From assembly GCF_002885955.2 (NCBI RefSeq), contig NZ_POQS01000002.1:753526-817525 (forward strand): a stretch of DNA of 64,000 nt, read 5' to 3'. Under the pieces are notes generated by a model. The model was not told where the DNA came from. It did not search any database and saw only the letters and a list, made by a program, of their open reading frames with translations. Source of the DNA: Achromobacter pulmonis. Its GTDB lineage: Bacteria > Pseudomonadota > Gammaproteobacteria > Burkholderiales > Burkholderiaceae_B. Positions within the stretch are counted from its first letter, which is position 1, and each line of letters opens with the position of its first letter. The translations under genes and the position numbers were made by a program. Shown piece after piece: positions 35,936 through 45,001 of this stretch.

Positions 35936-36841
35936 CTAGCCTGCCTCGAATTGCCTGAAGCGTTCCTGGAGGAATTCGCGCAGGCGCCGCACGGCCGGCG
36001 ACAGCAGCATGCGGTGCACGCAAAGCAGATACAGCGGCGAGGATTCGCCGGTGTAATCGGGCAAGGCTTCGACGAGCCGGCCGGCGCGCAGGTCCGACAG
36101 CACGTCGTAGCGCGACTTGTAGGCCACGCCGTGGCCTGCAAGCGCCCACCGGCGCACGAGCTCGCCGTCGTCGCCCACGCGGTCGCCCTTGACCGGCACC
36201 GTCAGGGCGGAGCCGTCGGCGCGCAGAAACGTCCAGCGGTCGTGCAGCGTTTCGCCCAGCACGAACGACAGGCAGTTGTGGCGGCGCAGGTCCGCCGGCG
36301 CCTGGGGCATGCCGTGGCGCGCGAAATAGGCGGGCGAGGCGCAGACCGTGCGGCGGTTGTGCTCTGACAGCGGCAAAGCCACCAGCCCCGAATCGGCGGG
36401 TTGGCCGTAGCGCACCGCGAGGTCGACCGGCTGGCGGTAAAGATCGGCGAGGCGGTCGCTGATCCGCACCTGGAAACTGACGCGCGGGTGCTGCTGCTGG
36501 AACTCGTCGAGCCAGGGCAGCAGCACGTGCCGGCCCAGGTCCGACGGGATCGACACCGACAAGGCGCCCGAGATCTCCGTCTTGCTGCGCGCCACCGCGT
36601 TCTTGCCCGCCTCCAGCGTGGAAATGGCGGAACGGGCGTACTCCAGGTAGCGCTCGCCGTCGCCGGTCAGCCGCAGGCTGCGGGTGGAGCGCACGAACAG
36701 GCGCGCGTCCAGCGCCTGCTCCAGGCGCTTGAGCGCGGCGCTGGCCGCCGCCGGCGTCAGGTCCAGCTCGCGCGCAGCGGCCGAGAAACTGCCCTGGTCG
36801 GCCGCGGCCAGAAAGATCCTGAGGTCCTCGAAGCGCACCAT
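35936..36841 (-). CDS. LysR-family transcriptional regulator
   Basis: The 301-residue protein has an N-terminal winged helix-turn-helix (FEDLRIFLAAADQGSFSAAARELDLTPAAASAALKRLE) and a periplasmic-binding-protein-like effector domain (about residues 90-295, with VDLAVRYGQPADSGL). It belongs to the CrgA/DsdC-like side of the family that often controls redox genes. It diverges from the quinone oxidoreductase gene, which it probably regulates. I start it at MVRFEDLR, since this is the usual family N-terminus; TTG/ATG codons up to 6 codons earlier are open. Confidence 0.92.
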   Translation of the reverse strand: MVRFEDLRIFLAAADQGSFSAAARELDLTPAAASAALKRLEQALDARLFVRSTRSLRLTGDGERYLEYARSAISTLEAGKNAVARSKTEISGALSVSIPSDLGRHVLLPWLDEFQQQHPRVSFQVRISDRLADLYRQPVDLAVRYGQPADSGLVALPLSEHNRRTVCASPAYFARHGMPQAPADLRRHNCLSFVLGETLHDRWTFLRADGSALTVPVKGDRVGDDGELVRRWALAGHGVAYKSRYDVLSDLRAGRLVEALPDYTGESSPLYLLCVHRMLLSPAVRRLREFLQERFRQFEAG

Positions 36842-36977
36842 GCCCGCTCTCATTTTCAACGGATGTTTGAAACTGACTGCGATGCTAGCCCGTTTTTCAT
36901 TGTTGCGGACTGGGTAATCATGCTTGTGTTCCTAACCCGTCGTCCGCGCCACCCTCTGACCCGAAGCGAGCCCATCC

Positions 36978-37991
36978 ATGAAAGCCATCGCCTACTTCAA
37001 GAACCTGCCCGCCGACCACCCCGAGTCCCTGCAGGACATCACCGCCGCCGATCCCGTGCCCGGCGACCGCGACCTGCTGGTCGAAGTCCGCGCCATTTCC
37101 GTCAATCCGGTGGACGTGAAAATCCGCGCCAACCGCAAGCCCAAGGACGGCCAGCCTGAGATCATCGGCTGGGACGCCGCCGGCGTCGTGCGGGCCGTCG
37201 GCCCCAAGACCAGCCTGTTCAAGCCCGGCGACCGGGTCTGGTACGCGGGCGCGCTGACCCGCCCCGGCGCCAACAGCGAACTGCATGCCGTCGACGAACG
37301 CATCGTCGGCGCGATGCCGGCCAGCCTGGACTACGCCCAGGCCGCCGCCTTGCCGCTGACCACCATCACCGCGTGGGAATTGCTGTTCGACAGGCTGCGC
37401 GTGCTGGACAACCGCGCGCCCAGCCAGCGCAGCCTGCTCGTCATCGGCGCGGCCGGCGGCGTGGGATCGATACTCGTGCAGCTGGCCCGCCAGCTCACGG
37501 GCCTGACCGTGATCGGCACCGCGTCCCGTCCGGAAACCCAGGCCTGGGTGCGCGAGCTGGGCGCGCATCACGTCATCGACCACACCCGGCCCCTGACCGG
37601 GGAACTCAAGCGCATCGGCTTCGAGCACGTCAGCGACATTGCCGCGCTGACCCACACCGACCAGCACTTCCCGCAGATCGCCGAGGCCATCGCGCCGCAA
37701 GGCAGGGTCGCCCTGATCGACGATCCCGCCGCCATCGACGTGCGGCTGCTGAAAGCCAAGTCCGCCTCGCTGCACTGGGAATTCATGTTCGCCCGGCCCC
37801 TGCACGACACGCCCGACCTGATCGCCCAGCACGAATTGCTGAACCAGGCGGCCCGGCTGATCGACGGCGGCACCCTGCGCACTACGCTGGGCGAACACTA
37901 CGGCAGGATCAACGCCGAAAACCTGCGCCGCGCCCACGCTTTCATCGAAAGCGGCAAGGCGCGCGGCAAGGTCGTGCTGGAGGGGTTCTAG
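36978..37991 (+). CDS. Zinc-independent alcohol dehydrogenase / quinone oxidoreductase family protein
   Basis: A medium-chain NADPH-dependent reductase, probably acting on quinones or enones. The 337-residue protein has a GroES-like domain (residues ~25-110, with SVNPVDVKIRA and GWDAAGVVRAVG) and a Rossmann domain with LLVIGAAGGVGSILVQLARQL near residue 155. The structural zinc cysteines of alcohol dehydrogenases are absent, as in QOR/Zta1-like enzymes. It diverges from the LysR regulator at 36841; the pair fits an electrophile- or quinone-response unit. Confidence 0.9.
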   Translation: MKAIAYFKNLPADHPESLQDITAADPVPGDRDLLVEVRAISVNPVDVKIRANRKPKDGQPEIIGWDAAGVVRAVGPKTSLFKPGDRVWYAGALTRPGANSELHAVDERIVGAMPASLDYAQAAALPLTTITAWELLFDRLRVLDNRAPSQRSLLVIGAAGGVGSILVQLARQLTGLTVIGTASRPETQAWVRELGAHHVIDHTRPLTGELKRIGFEHVSDIAALTHTDQHFPQIAEAIAPQGRVALIDDPAAIDVRLLKAKSASLHWEFMFARPLHDTPDLIAQHELLNQAARLIDGGTLRTTLGEHYGRINAENLRRAHAFIESGKARGKVVLEGF

Positions 37992-37993
37992 CC

Positions 37994-38350
37994 CTACCCC
38001 TGCGCCTGGCGCCTGGCGCGGGCGTGGGGGTCCTTGATCTCGGCTTCCAGTTCGGCGATCAGCCATTCGAACCAGCCGTTCTCGGTGCGCGCGTAGACCG
38101 CGGCGGCCGGAATCTTGCCTTCGCGCCAGCCCGGCTGGTGCGCGTCCATCCAGGCCGACAGGCTCTTGTGCGGCGCCAGCAGGCCGGACATCCATGCCCA
38201 CAGATAGTCCGGCACGCTGCGCCGAAAGCCCTTGGCACAGGCGTAGAGCGTGGGCTCCAGCGGCAGGTTGCCGCTGCGGGCCAGCCTGGCCTGAACCCTG
38301 CGCAGGATCTCGGCTGCGGCCTGCAATTGTTCGGTGCTGAGCTTTTTCAC
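37994..38350 (-). CDS. Conserved hypothetical protein
   Basis: Not recognised. The 118-residue protein starts at a GTG (MKKLSTEQLQAAAEILRRVQ) with AGGGAG about 8 bp upstream. It is mostly helical, with a tryptophan-rich middle (DYLWAWMSGLL, PGWREGK, NGWFEWLIAELEAE) and a basic end (PHARARRQAQG). No signal or membrane segment is seen. It converges on the quinone oxidoreductase gene, with only 2 bp between their stops. Confidence 0.75.
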   Translation of the reverse strand: MKKLSTEQLQAAAEILRRVQARLARSGNLPLEPTLYACAKGFRRSVPDYLWAWMSGLLAPHKSLSAWMDAHQPGWREGKIPAAAVYARTENGWFEWLIAELEAEIKDPHARARRQAQG

Positions 38351-38405
38351 GACGCGACTCCCTGGACTTGGTTTGCCCGGATTATCGCCGCAGCCGGGGG
38401 CGCTT

Positions 38406-39302
38406 TCAAAACGCCGGTTCCAGGCCCAGCAAGGCGGTCGCGCTGAAACGCGCGCCCGGCTCCAGCACCCGCATGCCGGTGCGCGCATCGCCGCCGGCCG
38501 CCAGGTTGAAAGCGTCCGCCACGTTGGTCACCGGTTCCACGCAAAGAAAGTCCGACCCCGGCGCCGAGTACACCACCAGGTGCGCGAAAGCCGGATCGGC
38601 GTGCATGGACAACCGGTGGCCCTGCGGCCAGTGCAGCGTGGCGCGCCCCTCCCATTGCGACAGATAGGTATCGCAGCCCTCGGCCGAAAGCCGCAGCTCG
38701 CGCACATGCCCCACCCGGCTGCCCGTCGGCAGCCCCTCGGCGTCCGCCGGCCAAAGGCGCCGGGCATGCAGCGTCACCCGCTGCGCCGTGAAATAAGGAT
38801 GCAGCCCCAACCCGAACGGCATCGGCGTCTCGCCCTGGTTGACGATGGACAGCGCCACGCTCAGCCCGCGCGCATCCAGCCGGTAGCGCTGCACGCACTC
38901 GAAGGCCCAGGGCCAGCCCAGCACGCCGGCCGGCTGCTCCAGCACCAGATCGACGCTGTCCGCGGCATGGTTGCGCACGCGCCAGGGCAGGTACAGCCCG
39001 GCGCCGTGGATCGCGTGCGGCCGCCCCGGCAGCGATTGCAGCGCGTGGCGCGCGCCGTCGAACACGAACACCCCGTCGCGGATGCGGTTGGCGTAAGGCG
39101 CCAGCGGATAACTGCCGGCGCGCGGCCAACGCGCCGCCGGCCACGCGGTATCGGTCAGCGGCACGATCCAGTCATGCCCGCCCGTGGCCAGCCGCGTCAG
39201 CCGCCCGCCGCCGTCGGGCGCGAACTCGGCCATATGCGCTCCGCTGGCGATGGTGATGCGGGCGCTGGCGTCCAGCGTTTCGGCAATGGTGAGGGTCTGC
39301 AT
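38406..39302 (-). CDS. Aldose 1-epimerase family protein
   Basis: Interconverts anomers of sugars (mutarotase fold). The 298-residue protein has the family motifs: YPLAPYANRIRDG near residue 65, the catalytic histidine region GRPHAIHGAGLYLPW, a second histidine in GLGLHPYF near residue 170, and the catalytic glutamate in FLCVEPVTNVADAFN near residue 255. The sugar is unknown. It stands between a hypothetical gene and the Abi_2 gene on the same strand, 47 bp from the latter's stop. Confidence 0.9.
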   Translation of the reverse strand: MQTLTIAETLDASARITIASGAHMAEFAPDGGGRLTRLATGGHDWIVPLTDTAWPAARWPRAGSYPLAPYANRIRDGVFVFDGARHALQSLPGRPHAIHGAGLYLPWRVRNHAADSVDLVLEQPAGVLGWPWAFECVQRYRLDARGLSVALSIVNQGETPMPFGLGLHPYFTAQRVTLHARRLWPADAEGLPTGSRVGHVRELRLSAEGCDTYLSQWEGRATLHWPQGHRLSMHADPAFAHLVVYSAPGSDFLCVEPVTNVADAFNLAAGGDARTGMRVLEPGARFSATALLGLEPAF

Positions 39303-39349
39303 AAGTGAGTACGGTCTATCGAGGCTTGCAGCCTAGCGTACTTGAGGCG

Positions 39350-40321
39350 TCATGGCTGCCACAACGGATGCTTGCGCCAGTCGGACGGAAATCCCATGTC
39401 TGCAAGCGACAGGCGCGAGCCCGCCGGAAAACTCTCCAGATGCTGCCGCAGACGGACCGGCCAGCTCGAATTCGGGCTTGCCATCCGGACGAAATGCAGC
39501 AGGATGCAAAGCACGATGAACAAGCGCGAACCCACGGCCGGCCGCCCCAGCAGAACATCGAAAGCACGAACCTGTCCCGGCGCGGGCAACTTGGGCTGAT
39601 CGATTAGATTCTTGTTCCAGAGCCAGCTATGGTGAGCCGCCACATTCCGAACGAAATTCACCGACCGCAGCCAGCTTTGCATCAACTGCCATCCGGGCAG
39701 CCCGTACTTCGCCGCGATTGCGCTTGCATCGTCCACCTTCATGCCCTGATAAAAGGTCGACAGCATTCCGAACTCCCACAGCTCGACGGCCACCCAGATC
39801 GGCAACGGCTCGCCATACTTCTGCTGGTAGTGCCTGACAAAGTCCTCTTTCGAACGCGACACCACGTTCCGGTACCGCTCCAGCCAGACCTGGTGACGGG
39901 TGCGCCCGCTGGCGGGAATGACCTTCCTGGCGAAGTTGCCATGCAGCAGCGCGGGATTCGAGTGCGCAAACGGATCCCTGGCCCCCAGCAGGTAGGACAC
40001 ATCCACCCGCAAGGCAACTTCGATACGTTCGACGGCATCGAGCACCAGCAGGCGCAGCCGTTTGTCGAAAACGTACAGCGACAAGACCTGCTCGAAGCTG
40101 CTGTCCGGTTGAAACTCATCGAGCCGCCGTAACGGCTGTCCGCTGGTGCCGGCGGACTTCCCGATCCGGCGCAGCGGATACCAGTAGGCGCTCAAGCGGT
40201 AATACCCTATCCGCTGCAGGCAGGACAGCGCCGCGGCGTCATCGGTGACGGTCAAGCCCCGCGTTTTCAGCAAGGCCAGCTGCTGTTCGAAGCTCAGATA
40301 GGGCTTGTCATAGGCGTACAT
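39350..40321 (-). CDS. Abi_2 (AbiF/AbiD-like) abortive-infection HEPN protein
   Basis: Probably an anti-phage RNase-like toxin. The 323-residue protein shows the Abi_2 signatures: [14 protein letters not shown] at the N-terminus, [17 protein letters not shown] (residues ~35-51), [22 protein letters not shown] (84-105) and a HEPN catalytic motif R225-NVAA-H230 (Rx4H) in [16 protein letters not shown]. The DNA looks less GC-rich than mutS and galM on either side, which suggests acquisition. ATG 40321 gives the conserved N-terminus [12 protein letters not shown]. Directly upstream lie a perfect tandem repeat, a terminator hairpin and a promoter, so a small RNA may control it. The founding family members block phage growth in lactococci. 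Confidence 0.9.
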   Translation of the reverse strand: MYAYDKPYLSFEQQLALLKTRGLTVTDDAAALSCLQRIGYYRLSAYWYPLRRIGKSAGTSGQPLRRLDEFQPDSSFEQVLSLYVFDKRLRLLVLDAVERIEVALRVDVSYLLGARDPFAHSNPALLHGNFARKVIPASGRTRHQVWLERYRNVVSRSKEDFVRHYQQKYGEPLPIWVAVELWEFGMLSTFYQGMKVDDASAIAAKYGLPGWQLMQSWLRSVNFVRNVAAHHSWLWNKNLIDQPKLPAPGQVRAFDVLLGRPAVGSRLFIVLCILLHFVRMASPNSSWPVRLRQHLESFPAGSRLSLADMGFPSDWRKHPLWQP

Positions 40322-40323
40322 TG

Positions 40324-40357
40324 CTGGCCCCAAAACGAGACTGGCCCAAAAACGAGA
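40324..40357 (-). repeat. 17-bp perfect-phase tandem repeat before the Abi_2 gene
   Basis: CTGGCCCCAAAACGAGA (40324-40340) is followed without a spacer by CTGGCCCAAAAACGAGA (40341-40357), differing at one base. On the coding strand of the Abi gene the two units lie between the terminator hairpin and the start codon. Tandem repeats next to a toxin gene are a hallmark of RNA antitoxins (type III systems). Confidence 0.85.
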
Positions 40358-40402
40358 AAACCCGCCCGTACATCTTTCGACGCAGAGGGGCGGGCCGTGT
40401 TG
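40348..40402 (-). ncRNA. Predicted short RNA upstream of the Abi_2 gene
   Basis: A transcript starting about 7 bp after the -10 element (near 40402) would run through a hairpin with a 7-bp GC stem (arms 40388-40394 and 40361-40367, 20-nt loop). It would end in TTTTCTCGTTTTT, an intrinsic-terminator layout, giving an RNA of about 55 nt. Partial readthrough would express the Abi_2 gene. This is predicted only from promoter and terminator patterns; no homologue was searched. Confidence 0.5.
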
Positions 40403-40408
40403 CCGTCG

Positions 40409-40438
40409 ATTGTAGCCGGCCCCGAATGGCGGGTTCAA
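40409..40438 (-). promoter_or_regulatory. Sigma-70 promoter for the Abi_2 RNA and gene
   Basis: On the minus strand TTGAAC (-35, 40438-40433) and TACAAT (-10, 40414-40409) are separated by 18 bp. Both hexamers are close to consensus, which is unusual in this GC-rich sequence. Confidence 0.65.
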
Positions 40439-40475
40439 TCCTGCTTGCGGCAAGTCCGTATACGCTTGGCCGGCC

Positions 40476-40509
40476 GTGGGATGGGCATCGTGCGCCGCCC
40501 CCATCCCAC
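40476..40509. repeat. Inverted repeat in the mutS leader
   Basis: GTGGGATGGG (40476-40485) pairs perfectly with CCCATCCCAC (40500-40509). A TACAAT hexamer follows at 40521-40526, only 7 bp before the mutS ATG. The hairpin has no T-run. It may be an operator or a transcript structure, or a remnant of a terminator for leftward transcription. Confidence 0.5.
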
Positions 40510-40533
40510 GCGCCGCCCGATACAATCACGGGC

Positions 40534-43203
40534 ATGAATTCTGCAACGCCCCACTCCGCCGCCGACGCCCTCGCGGGCCACACTCCCATGATGCAGCAAT
40601 ACCTCCGCCTGAAGGCGGAGGCCGGTCCTTTGCTGCTGTTCTACCGCATGGGCGATTTCTATGAAATGTTCTACGAAGATGCGGAGCGCGGCGCGCGGCT
40701 GCTCAATCTGACGCTGACCAAGCGCGGCTCTTCCAACGGCACGCCGATCCCGATGGCGGGCCTGCCGGTGCACGCCATGGAGCAGTACCTGGCCCGCCTG
40801 GTCGCGATGGGCGAGTCGGTCGCCATCTGCGAGCAGATCGGCGATCCGGCCGCGTCCAAGGGGCCGGTCGAGCGCCGCATCGTGCGCATCGTGACCCCCG
40901 GCACGCTGACCGATGACGCGCTGCTGCCGGCCAAGGCCGACCGCGCGCTGGCCGCCGCCTTCGTCACCGGCCCGGCGCGGGCGCCGCGCGCCGGCCTGGC
41001 CTGGCTGAACCTGGCCAGCGGCGAGTTCCGCGTGACCGAATGCGCGCCGGCCCAGCTGGAATCGGAACTGCACCGGGTGGCGCCGGCCGAGGTGATCTGC
41101 GCGGACAGCGCGGAGTTCGATTTTCCGTTCGAATGCGCGCGCACGCGCGTGCCGGACTGGCACTTCGAGGCCGACAGCGCGCGCGCGCACCTGCTGTCGC
41201 ATTTCAAGACCGACACGCTGGCCGGTTTCGACGTCGAGGACATGCCGGCCGGCGTCTGCGCCGCCGGCGCCCTGCTGCGCTACGCGGCCCGCACGCAGTC
41301 GCAGGCCCTGGCCCACGTGCAAAGCCTGTCGGCCGAACGCGCCGGGCAGTACGTGCTGCTGGACCCGGTCACGCGGCGCAACCTGGAGCTGACGCAGACC
41401 TTGTCCGGCGAAGATTCGCCCACGCTGTTCTCGCTGCTGGACGGCTGCCGCACGCCGATGGGCAGCCGCCTGCTGCGCCGCTGGCTGCATCACCCCTTGC
41501 GCGAGAACCAGCAGGCACAGGCGCGCCAGCAGGCGATTTCCGCGCTGCTGGCCGGCCGCATGGACGTGGAGCAGACCTTCGGTGCGGCCGGCTTTGGCTC
41601 GGCCGGGCTGCTGGAATCGCTGCGCGGCGCGCTCAACGCCTTTCCGGACATCGAGCGCATCGCCACGCGCCTGGCGCTGCGTTCGGTGCGCCCGCGCGAG
41701 CTGGCCAGCCTGCGCGACGCGCTGCAGGCCCTGCCGGCGCTGCGCGACCTGGTCGAACCCATGGCCGACTCGCCGCGGCTGGGCGAATTGATCTCGCACC
41801 TGTCGGTCGACCCGGCGCTGGCCGCGCTGCTGGCGCGCGCCATTGCGGCCGAGCCCGCCGTCGCCATCCGCGACGGCGGCGTGCTGGCCGCGGGCTTCGA
41901 CGCCGAGCTGGACGAATTGCGCGCGCTGGCGGCCGACGGCGGCGACTTCCTGGTCCAGCTCGAAGCGCGCGAGCGCGAGCGCACCGGCATCGGCAACCTG
42001 CGCGTGGAGTTCAACCGCGTGCACGGCTTCTATATCGAAGTCACCAAGGGCCAGACCGCCAAGGTGCCCGAGGACTACCGCCGCCGCCAGACGCTGAAGA
42101 ACGCCGAACGCTACATCACGCCCGAACTCAAGACCTGGGAAGACAAGGTGCTGTCGGCCCAGGACCGTTCGCTGGCGCGCGAGAAATGGCTGTTCGAGCA
42201 GTTGCTGGACGTGCTCGCCGAACACGTGCGCCCGCTGTCGGACTGCGCCGCCGCGCTGGCCGAGCTGGACACGCTGGCGGCGCTGGCCGAGCATGCGCGC
42301 CGCCACGACTGGGTCGCGCCCGAGCTGTCCGAGCAGGCCGACATCGACATCGAGGCCGGCCGCCATCCGGTGGTCGAGCACGCCATCGAACGCTTCACGC
42401 CCAACGGCTGCCGGCTGGAGCCGGCGCGCCGCATGCTGCTGATCACCGGCCCGAACATGGGCGGTAAATCGACCTATATGCGGCAGGTGGCGCTAATCGT
42501 GCTGCTGGCGCGCATCGGCAGCTTCGTGCCGGCGGCGCGCGCGCGCATCGGCCGGATCGACCGCATCTTCACCCGCATCGGCGCGGCCGACGACCTGGCC
42601 GGCGGGCGCTCGACCTTCATGATGGAGATGACCGAGGCCGCCGCCATCCTCTCGGCCAGCACGCCCAACAGCCTGGTGCTGATGGACGAGATCGGCCGCG
42701 GCACCTCGACCTACGACGGCCTGGCGCTGGCCTGGGCCATCGCCTGCCGGCTGCTGGCGCACAACCGCGCGCTGACGCTGTTCGCCACCCACTACTTCGA
42801 ACTGACCCGCCTGCCGGCCGAACAGCCGGCCTCGGCCAACGTGCACCTGGCCGCGGCCGAATCCGCCGGCGGCATCGTGTTCCTGCACGAAGTGCGCGAA
42901 GGCCCCGCCAGCCGCAGCTACGGTATCCAGGTGGCCCAGCGCGCCGGCGTGCCGCCGGCGGTGATCCGCCAGGCCACGCGCGAACTGGAACGCCTGGAAG
43001 CCCAGGGCGCGCCCACGCCGCAGCTCGGCCTGTTCGCGGCCGCCGCCGAGGCCGACGCCCAGGCCGACGCCGCGGCCGAGCGCTCCGATGCCTTCGAGGT
43101 CCTGGACGCCCTGCGCGAGGAGCTCGCCGCCATCGACCCCGACAGCCTCACCCCGCGCGAAGCGCTGGACGCCCTTTACCGCTTGAAGAAGCACCTCCAA
43201 TGA
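40534..43203 (+). CDS. mutS: DNA mismatch repair protein MutS
   Basis: Recognises mismatches and small loops and recruits MutL. The 889-residue protein has the mismatch-binding Phe-x-Glu motif in [15 protein letters not shown] near residue 40, the connector, lever and clamp domains, and the ABC-type ATPase with Walker [14 protein letters not shown] near residue 645, Walker [17 protein letters not shown] and the histidine in FATHYFEL. The C-terminal helical part is longer and acidic (residues ~820-885). ATG 40534 gives [13 protein letters not shown]; the frame upstream is open but crosses the Abi promoter region. It is coupled to the JmjC gene by ATGA. Confidence 0.97.
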   Translation: MNSATPHSAADALAGHTPMMQQYLRLKAEAGPLLLFYRMGDFYEMFYEDAERGARLLNLTLTKRGSSNGTPIPMAGLPVHAMEQYLARLVAMGESVAICEQIGDPAASKGPVERRIVRIVTPGTLTDDALLPAKADRALAAAFVTGPARAPRAGLAWLNLASGEFRVTECAPAQLESELHRVAPAEVICADSAEFDFPFECARTRVPDWHFEADSARAHLLSHFKTDTLAGFDVEDMPAGVCAAGALLRYAARTQSQALAHVQSLSAERAGQYVLLDPVTRRNLELTQTLSGEDSPTLFSLLDGCRTPMGSRLLRRWLHHPLRENQQAQARQQAISALLAGRMDVEQTFGAAGFGSAGLLESLRGALNAFPDIERIATRLALRSVRPRELASLRDALQALPALRDLVEPMADSPRLGELISHLSVDPALAALLARAIAAEPAVAIRDGGVLAAGFDAELDELRALAADGGDFLVQLEARERERTGIGNLRVEFNRVHGFYIEVTKGQTAKVPEDYRRRQTLKNAERYITPELKTWEDKVLSAQDRSLAREKWLFEQLLDVLAEHVRPLSDCAAALAELDTLAALAEHARRHDWVAPELSEQADIDIEAGRHPVVEHAIERFTPNGCRLEPARRMLLITGPNMGGKSTYMRQVALIVLLARIGSFVPAARARIGRIDRIFTRIGAADDLAGGRSTFMMEMTEAAAILSASTPNSLVLMDEIGRGTSTYDGLALAWAIACRLLAHNRALTLFATHYFELTRLPAEQPASANVHLAAAESAGGIVFLHEVREGPASRSYGIQVAQRAGVPPAVIRQATRELERLEAQGAPTPQLGLFAAAAEADAQADAAAERSDAFEVLDALREELAAIDPDSLTPREALDALYRLKKHLQ

Positions 43204-44393
43204 ACCTCGACCGACCCTTGACGCTGCTGGGCGACCAGAGCCCCAACGACTTCATGCGCCGCTACTGGCAGCGCAAGCCGCTCCTGATCCGCCAGGCCAT
43301 CCCGGGCTTCAAGCCGCCGGTCACCATCGCCGCCATCAAGAAGCTGGCGCGCCGCGACGACGTGGAGTCGCGCCTGATCTGGCGCGAGAACGGCGAATGG
43401 CAGATGGAGAACGGCCCCTTCGCACGCCTGCCCAAAGACAACGAAGGCGACTGGACGCTGCTGGTGCAAAGCGTGGACCTGCACAGCGACGCCGCGTCGG
43501 AACTGATGCAGCTGTTCCGCTTCATACCCGACGCCCGCCTTGACGACGTGATGATCAGCATCGCCAGCCACGGCGGCGGCGTGGGCCCGCATTTCGACAG
43601 CTACGACGTGTTCCTGCTGCAGGCCGCCGGCGAGCGCGAATGGCGCTACGGACGCCAGAAGGACCTGTCGCTCACGCCCGGCCTGCCGCTGAAGATACTG
43701 AGCCGCTTCGAGCCCGAGGAAAAGGCGGTGCTCGCCCCCGGCGACATGCTGTACCTGCCGCCGCAGGCCGCGCACGACGGCGTCGCGGTGGGCGACGGCT
43801 GCATGACCATCTCCATCGGCTTTCGCGCGCCCACGCAGGCCACGCTGGCGCGCGGCCTGCTGGAGGCGGCCGCCGACCAGGTCATGGCGCGCGTCGGCCT
43901 CCTGGGCGGCCCTTACGGCGAACCCGCCCTGCCCGGCCCGAAGCTGTCCGCGGTCTACCGCGACCCCGGCCAGCCGGCCGTGGACACGCCGGCCGCGCTG
44001 CCCGACGCGCTGGTCGCCGCGACGCTGCAAACCGTCGAGAAGCTGCGTTTCGACGACGCCCTGGCCTCGCGCTTTCTGGGCTGCTGGCTGACCGAGCCGA
44101 ACAACCTCAGCGTGTTCGACGCCCCGGAAGGCATGGACGTGGATCTGGAAGAGGACTGGCCCGCCGGCGGCCGCCTGGTGCTGGACCGCCGCAGCCGCAT
44201 GCTGTATCGCGGCAAGCAGCTGTTCATCAACGGCGAGACGGCCATGGCGCCGGCCGAAACCGCGCTGCGCGCGCTGGCCGATGCGCGCAGCCTGGACTGC
44301 GCCGATCCGTCCTGCGCGCGGCTGTCCGACGAGGCGCGCTCGTGCCTGGCGGACTGGCTGGATTCGGGCTGGATCCACTACGTGGCGGCGTAG
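43200..44393 (+). CDS. JmjC/cupin ribosomal-protein hydroxylase (YcfD/RoxA-like)
   Basis: A Fe(II)/2-oxoglutarate-dependent oxygenase that, in the studied homologue, hydroxylates an arginine of ribosomal protein L16. The 397-residue protein has the iron triad in [14 protein letters not shown] (His and Asp, near residue 125) and [12 protein letters not shown] (His, near residue 190), followed by the dimerisation and winged-helix C-terminal parts. The N-terminus [33 protein letters not shown] matches the family. It overlaps the mutS stop by 4 bp, so it is translated with mutS. Confidence 0.92.
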   Translation: MNLDRPLTLLGDQSPNDFMRRYWQRKPLLIRQAIPGFKPPVTIAAIKKLARRDDVESRLIWRENGEWQMENGPFARLPKDNEGDWTLLVQSVDLHSDAASELMQLFRFIPDARLDDVMISIASHGGGVGPHFDSYDVFLLQAAGEREWRYGRQKDLSLTPGLPLKILSRFEPEEKAVLAPGDMLYLPPQAAHDGVAVGDGCMTISIGFRAPTQATLARGLLEAAADQVMARVGLLGGPYGEPALPGPKLSAVYRDPGQPAVDTPAALPDALVAATLQTVEKLRFDDALASRFLGCWLTEPNNLSVFDAPEGMDVDLEEDWPAGGRLVLDRRSRMLYRGKQLFINGETAMAPAETALRALADARSLDCADPSCARLSDEARSCLADWLDSGWIHYVAA

Positions 44394-44610
44394 CATCTGG
44401 AAACGGGTACGTATCCGTCCTGCACAGAACGAAATCAGGTCTGTGCGCGGCGTCACATCAAGAAAGACATAACACGAAGCTGAAAGGTTTGTTGCCGTTG
44501 GGAAGCCACCTTTTTAACTTTCACACGCGATCGGCCTGCGTGTTCCTGTAGCCTGAATACTGGTTTCCCCTAACGGGGTTTCAAGAGTCGTCATCTACAG
44601 GAGTCTAAAA

Positions 44611-44820
44611 ATGATGAGCAAAACCTTGATTATTGCGTCGGTGCTGGCTGTTGCGCTCAGCGCCTGCAACAAGAAGGAAGATGCTTCGGCGCCCGCGACC
44701 AACCCCGCTCCGGGCGCCAGCACGCCTGCCCCCACCACGCCGGCTCCGGCCCCCACCCCGGGCACCACGCCGGGCGGCGGCACGACCACGCCGGGCGGAT
44801 CCACCACGCCCGCTTCCTGA
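44611..44820 (+). CDS. Small proline/threonine-rich lipoprotein
   Basis: Not recognised functionally. The 69-residue product has a lipoprotein signal with lipobox ALSAC (Cys about residue 19), then a charged NKKEDAS segment and a low-complexity Pro/Thr/Gly tail (for example TPAPTTPAPAPTPGTTPGGG). AGGAG lies 9 bp before the first of two adjacent ATGs. It has an independent transcription unit: a 217-bp leader region with a small inverted repeat (GCACAGA/TCTGTGC, 44422-44446) and a perfect hairpin downstream. The tail could span part of the cell wall. Confidence 0.8.
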   Translation: MMSKTLIIASVLAVALSACNKKEDASAPATNPAPGASTPAPTTPAPAPTPGTTPGGGTTTPGGSTTPAS

Positions 44821-44859
44821 TTCCACTCAGCGACGAACCCCCGCTCGGAGAGGAAGCAG

Positions 44860-44895
44860 GCAGGCCCCGACAGTGCGAACTGTCGGGGCCTGCTT
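44860..44895 (+). terminator. Terminator hairpin after the small lipoprotein gene
   Basis: A 14-bp perfect stem GCAGGCCCCGACAG with loop TGCGAA, followed by a short TTGCGT. The stem is very stable but the T-run is poor. Confidence 0.65.
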
Positions 44896-44924
44896 GCGTC
44901 GGCGTCCACGCGCAGGCAGGACGC

Positions 44925-44962
44925 AAAAAAAAGAGGCCCCGTCATGACGACGGGGCCTCTTT
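44925..44962. terminator. Bidirectional intrinsic terminator between lipoprotein gene and bamC
   Basis: Stem GAGGCCCCGTC/GACGGGGCCTC has eight As on the left and Ts on the right. It terminates bamC on the minus strand and backs up the plus-strand hairpin just before it. Confidence 0.9.
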
Positions 44963-45001
44963 GCTCGATCCGGGCGGCGCCCGAGCGCCGCGCCGTACCG
45001 A

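Noticed and set aside
35457..36149. A 230-codon minus-strand frame opposite the H1-like gene
   Set aside because: It is an antisense shadow of the Ala/Lys/Arg-rich repeats and overlaps two real genes.
40361..40394. A CRISPR-like repeat near the Abi_2 gene
   Set aside because: Only two 17-bp units occur, with no spacers and no cas genes. A tandem repeat or RNA-antitoxin interpretation fits better.
44422..44446. Terminator for the JmjC gene (GCACAGA/TCTGTGC)
   Set aside because: The stem is only 7 bp with an 11-nt loop and no T-run; I could not decide whether it is functional.
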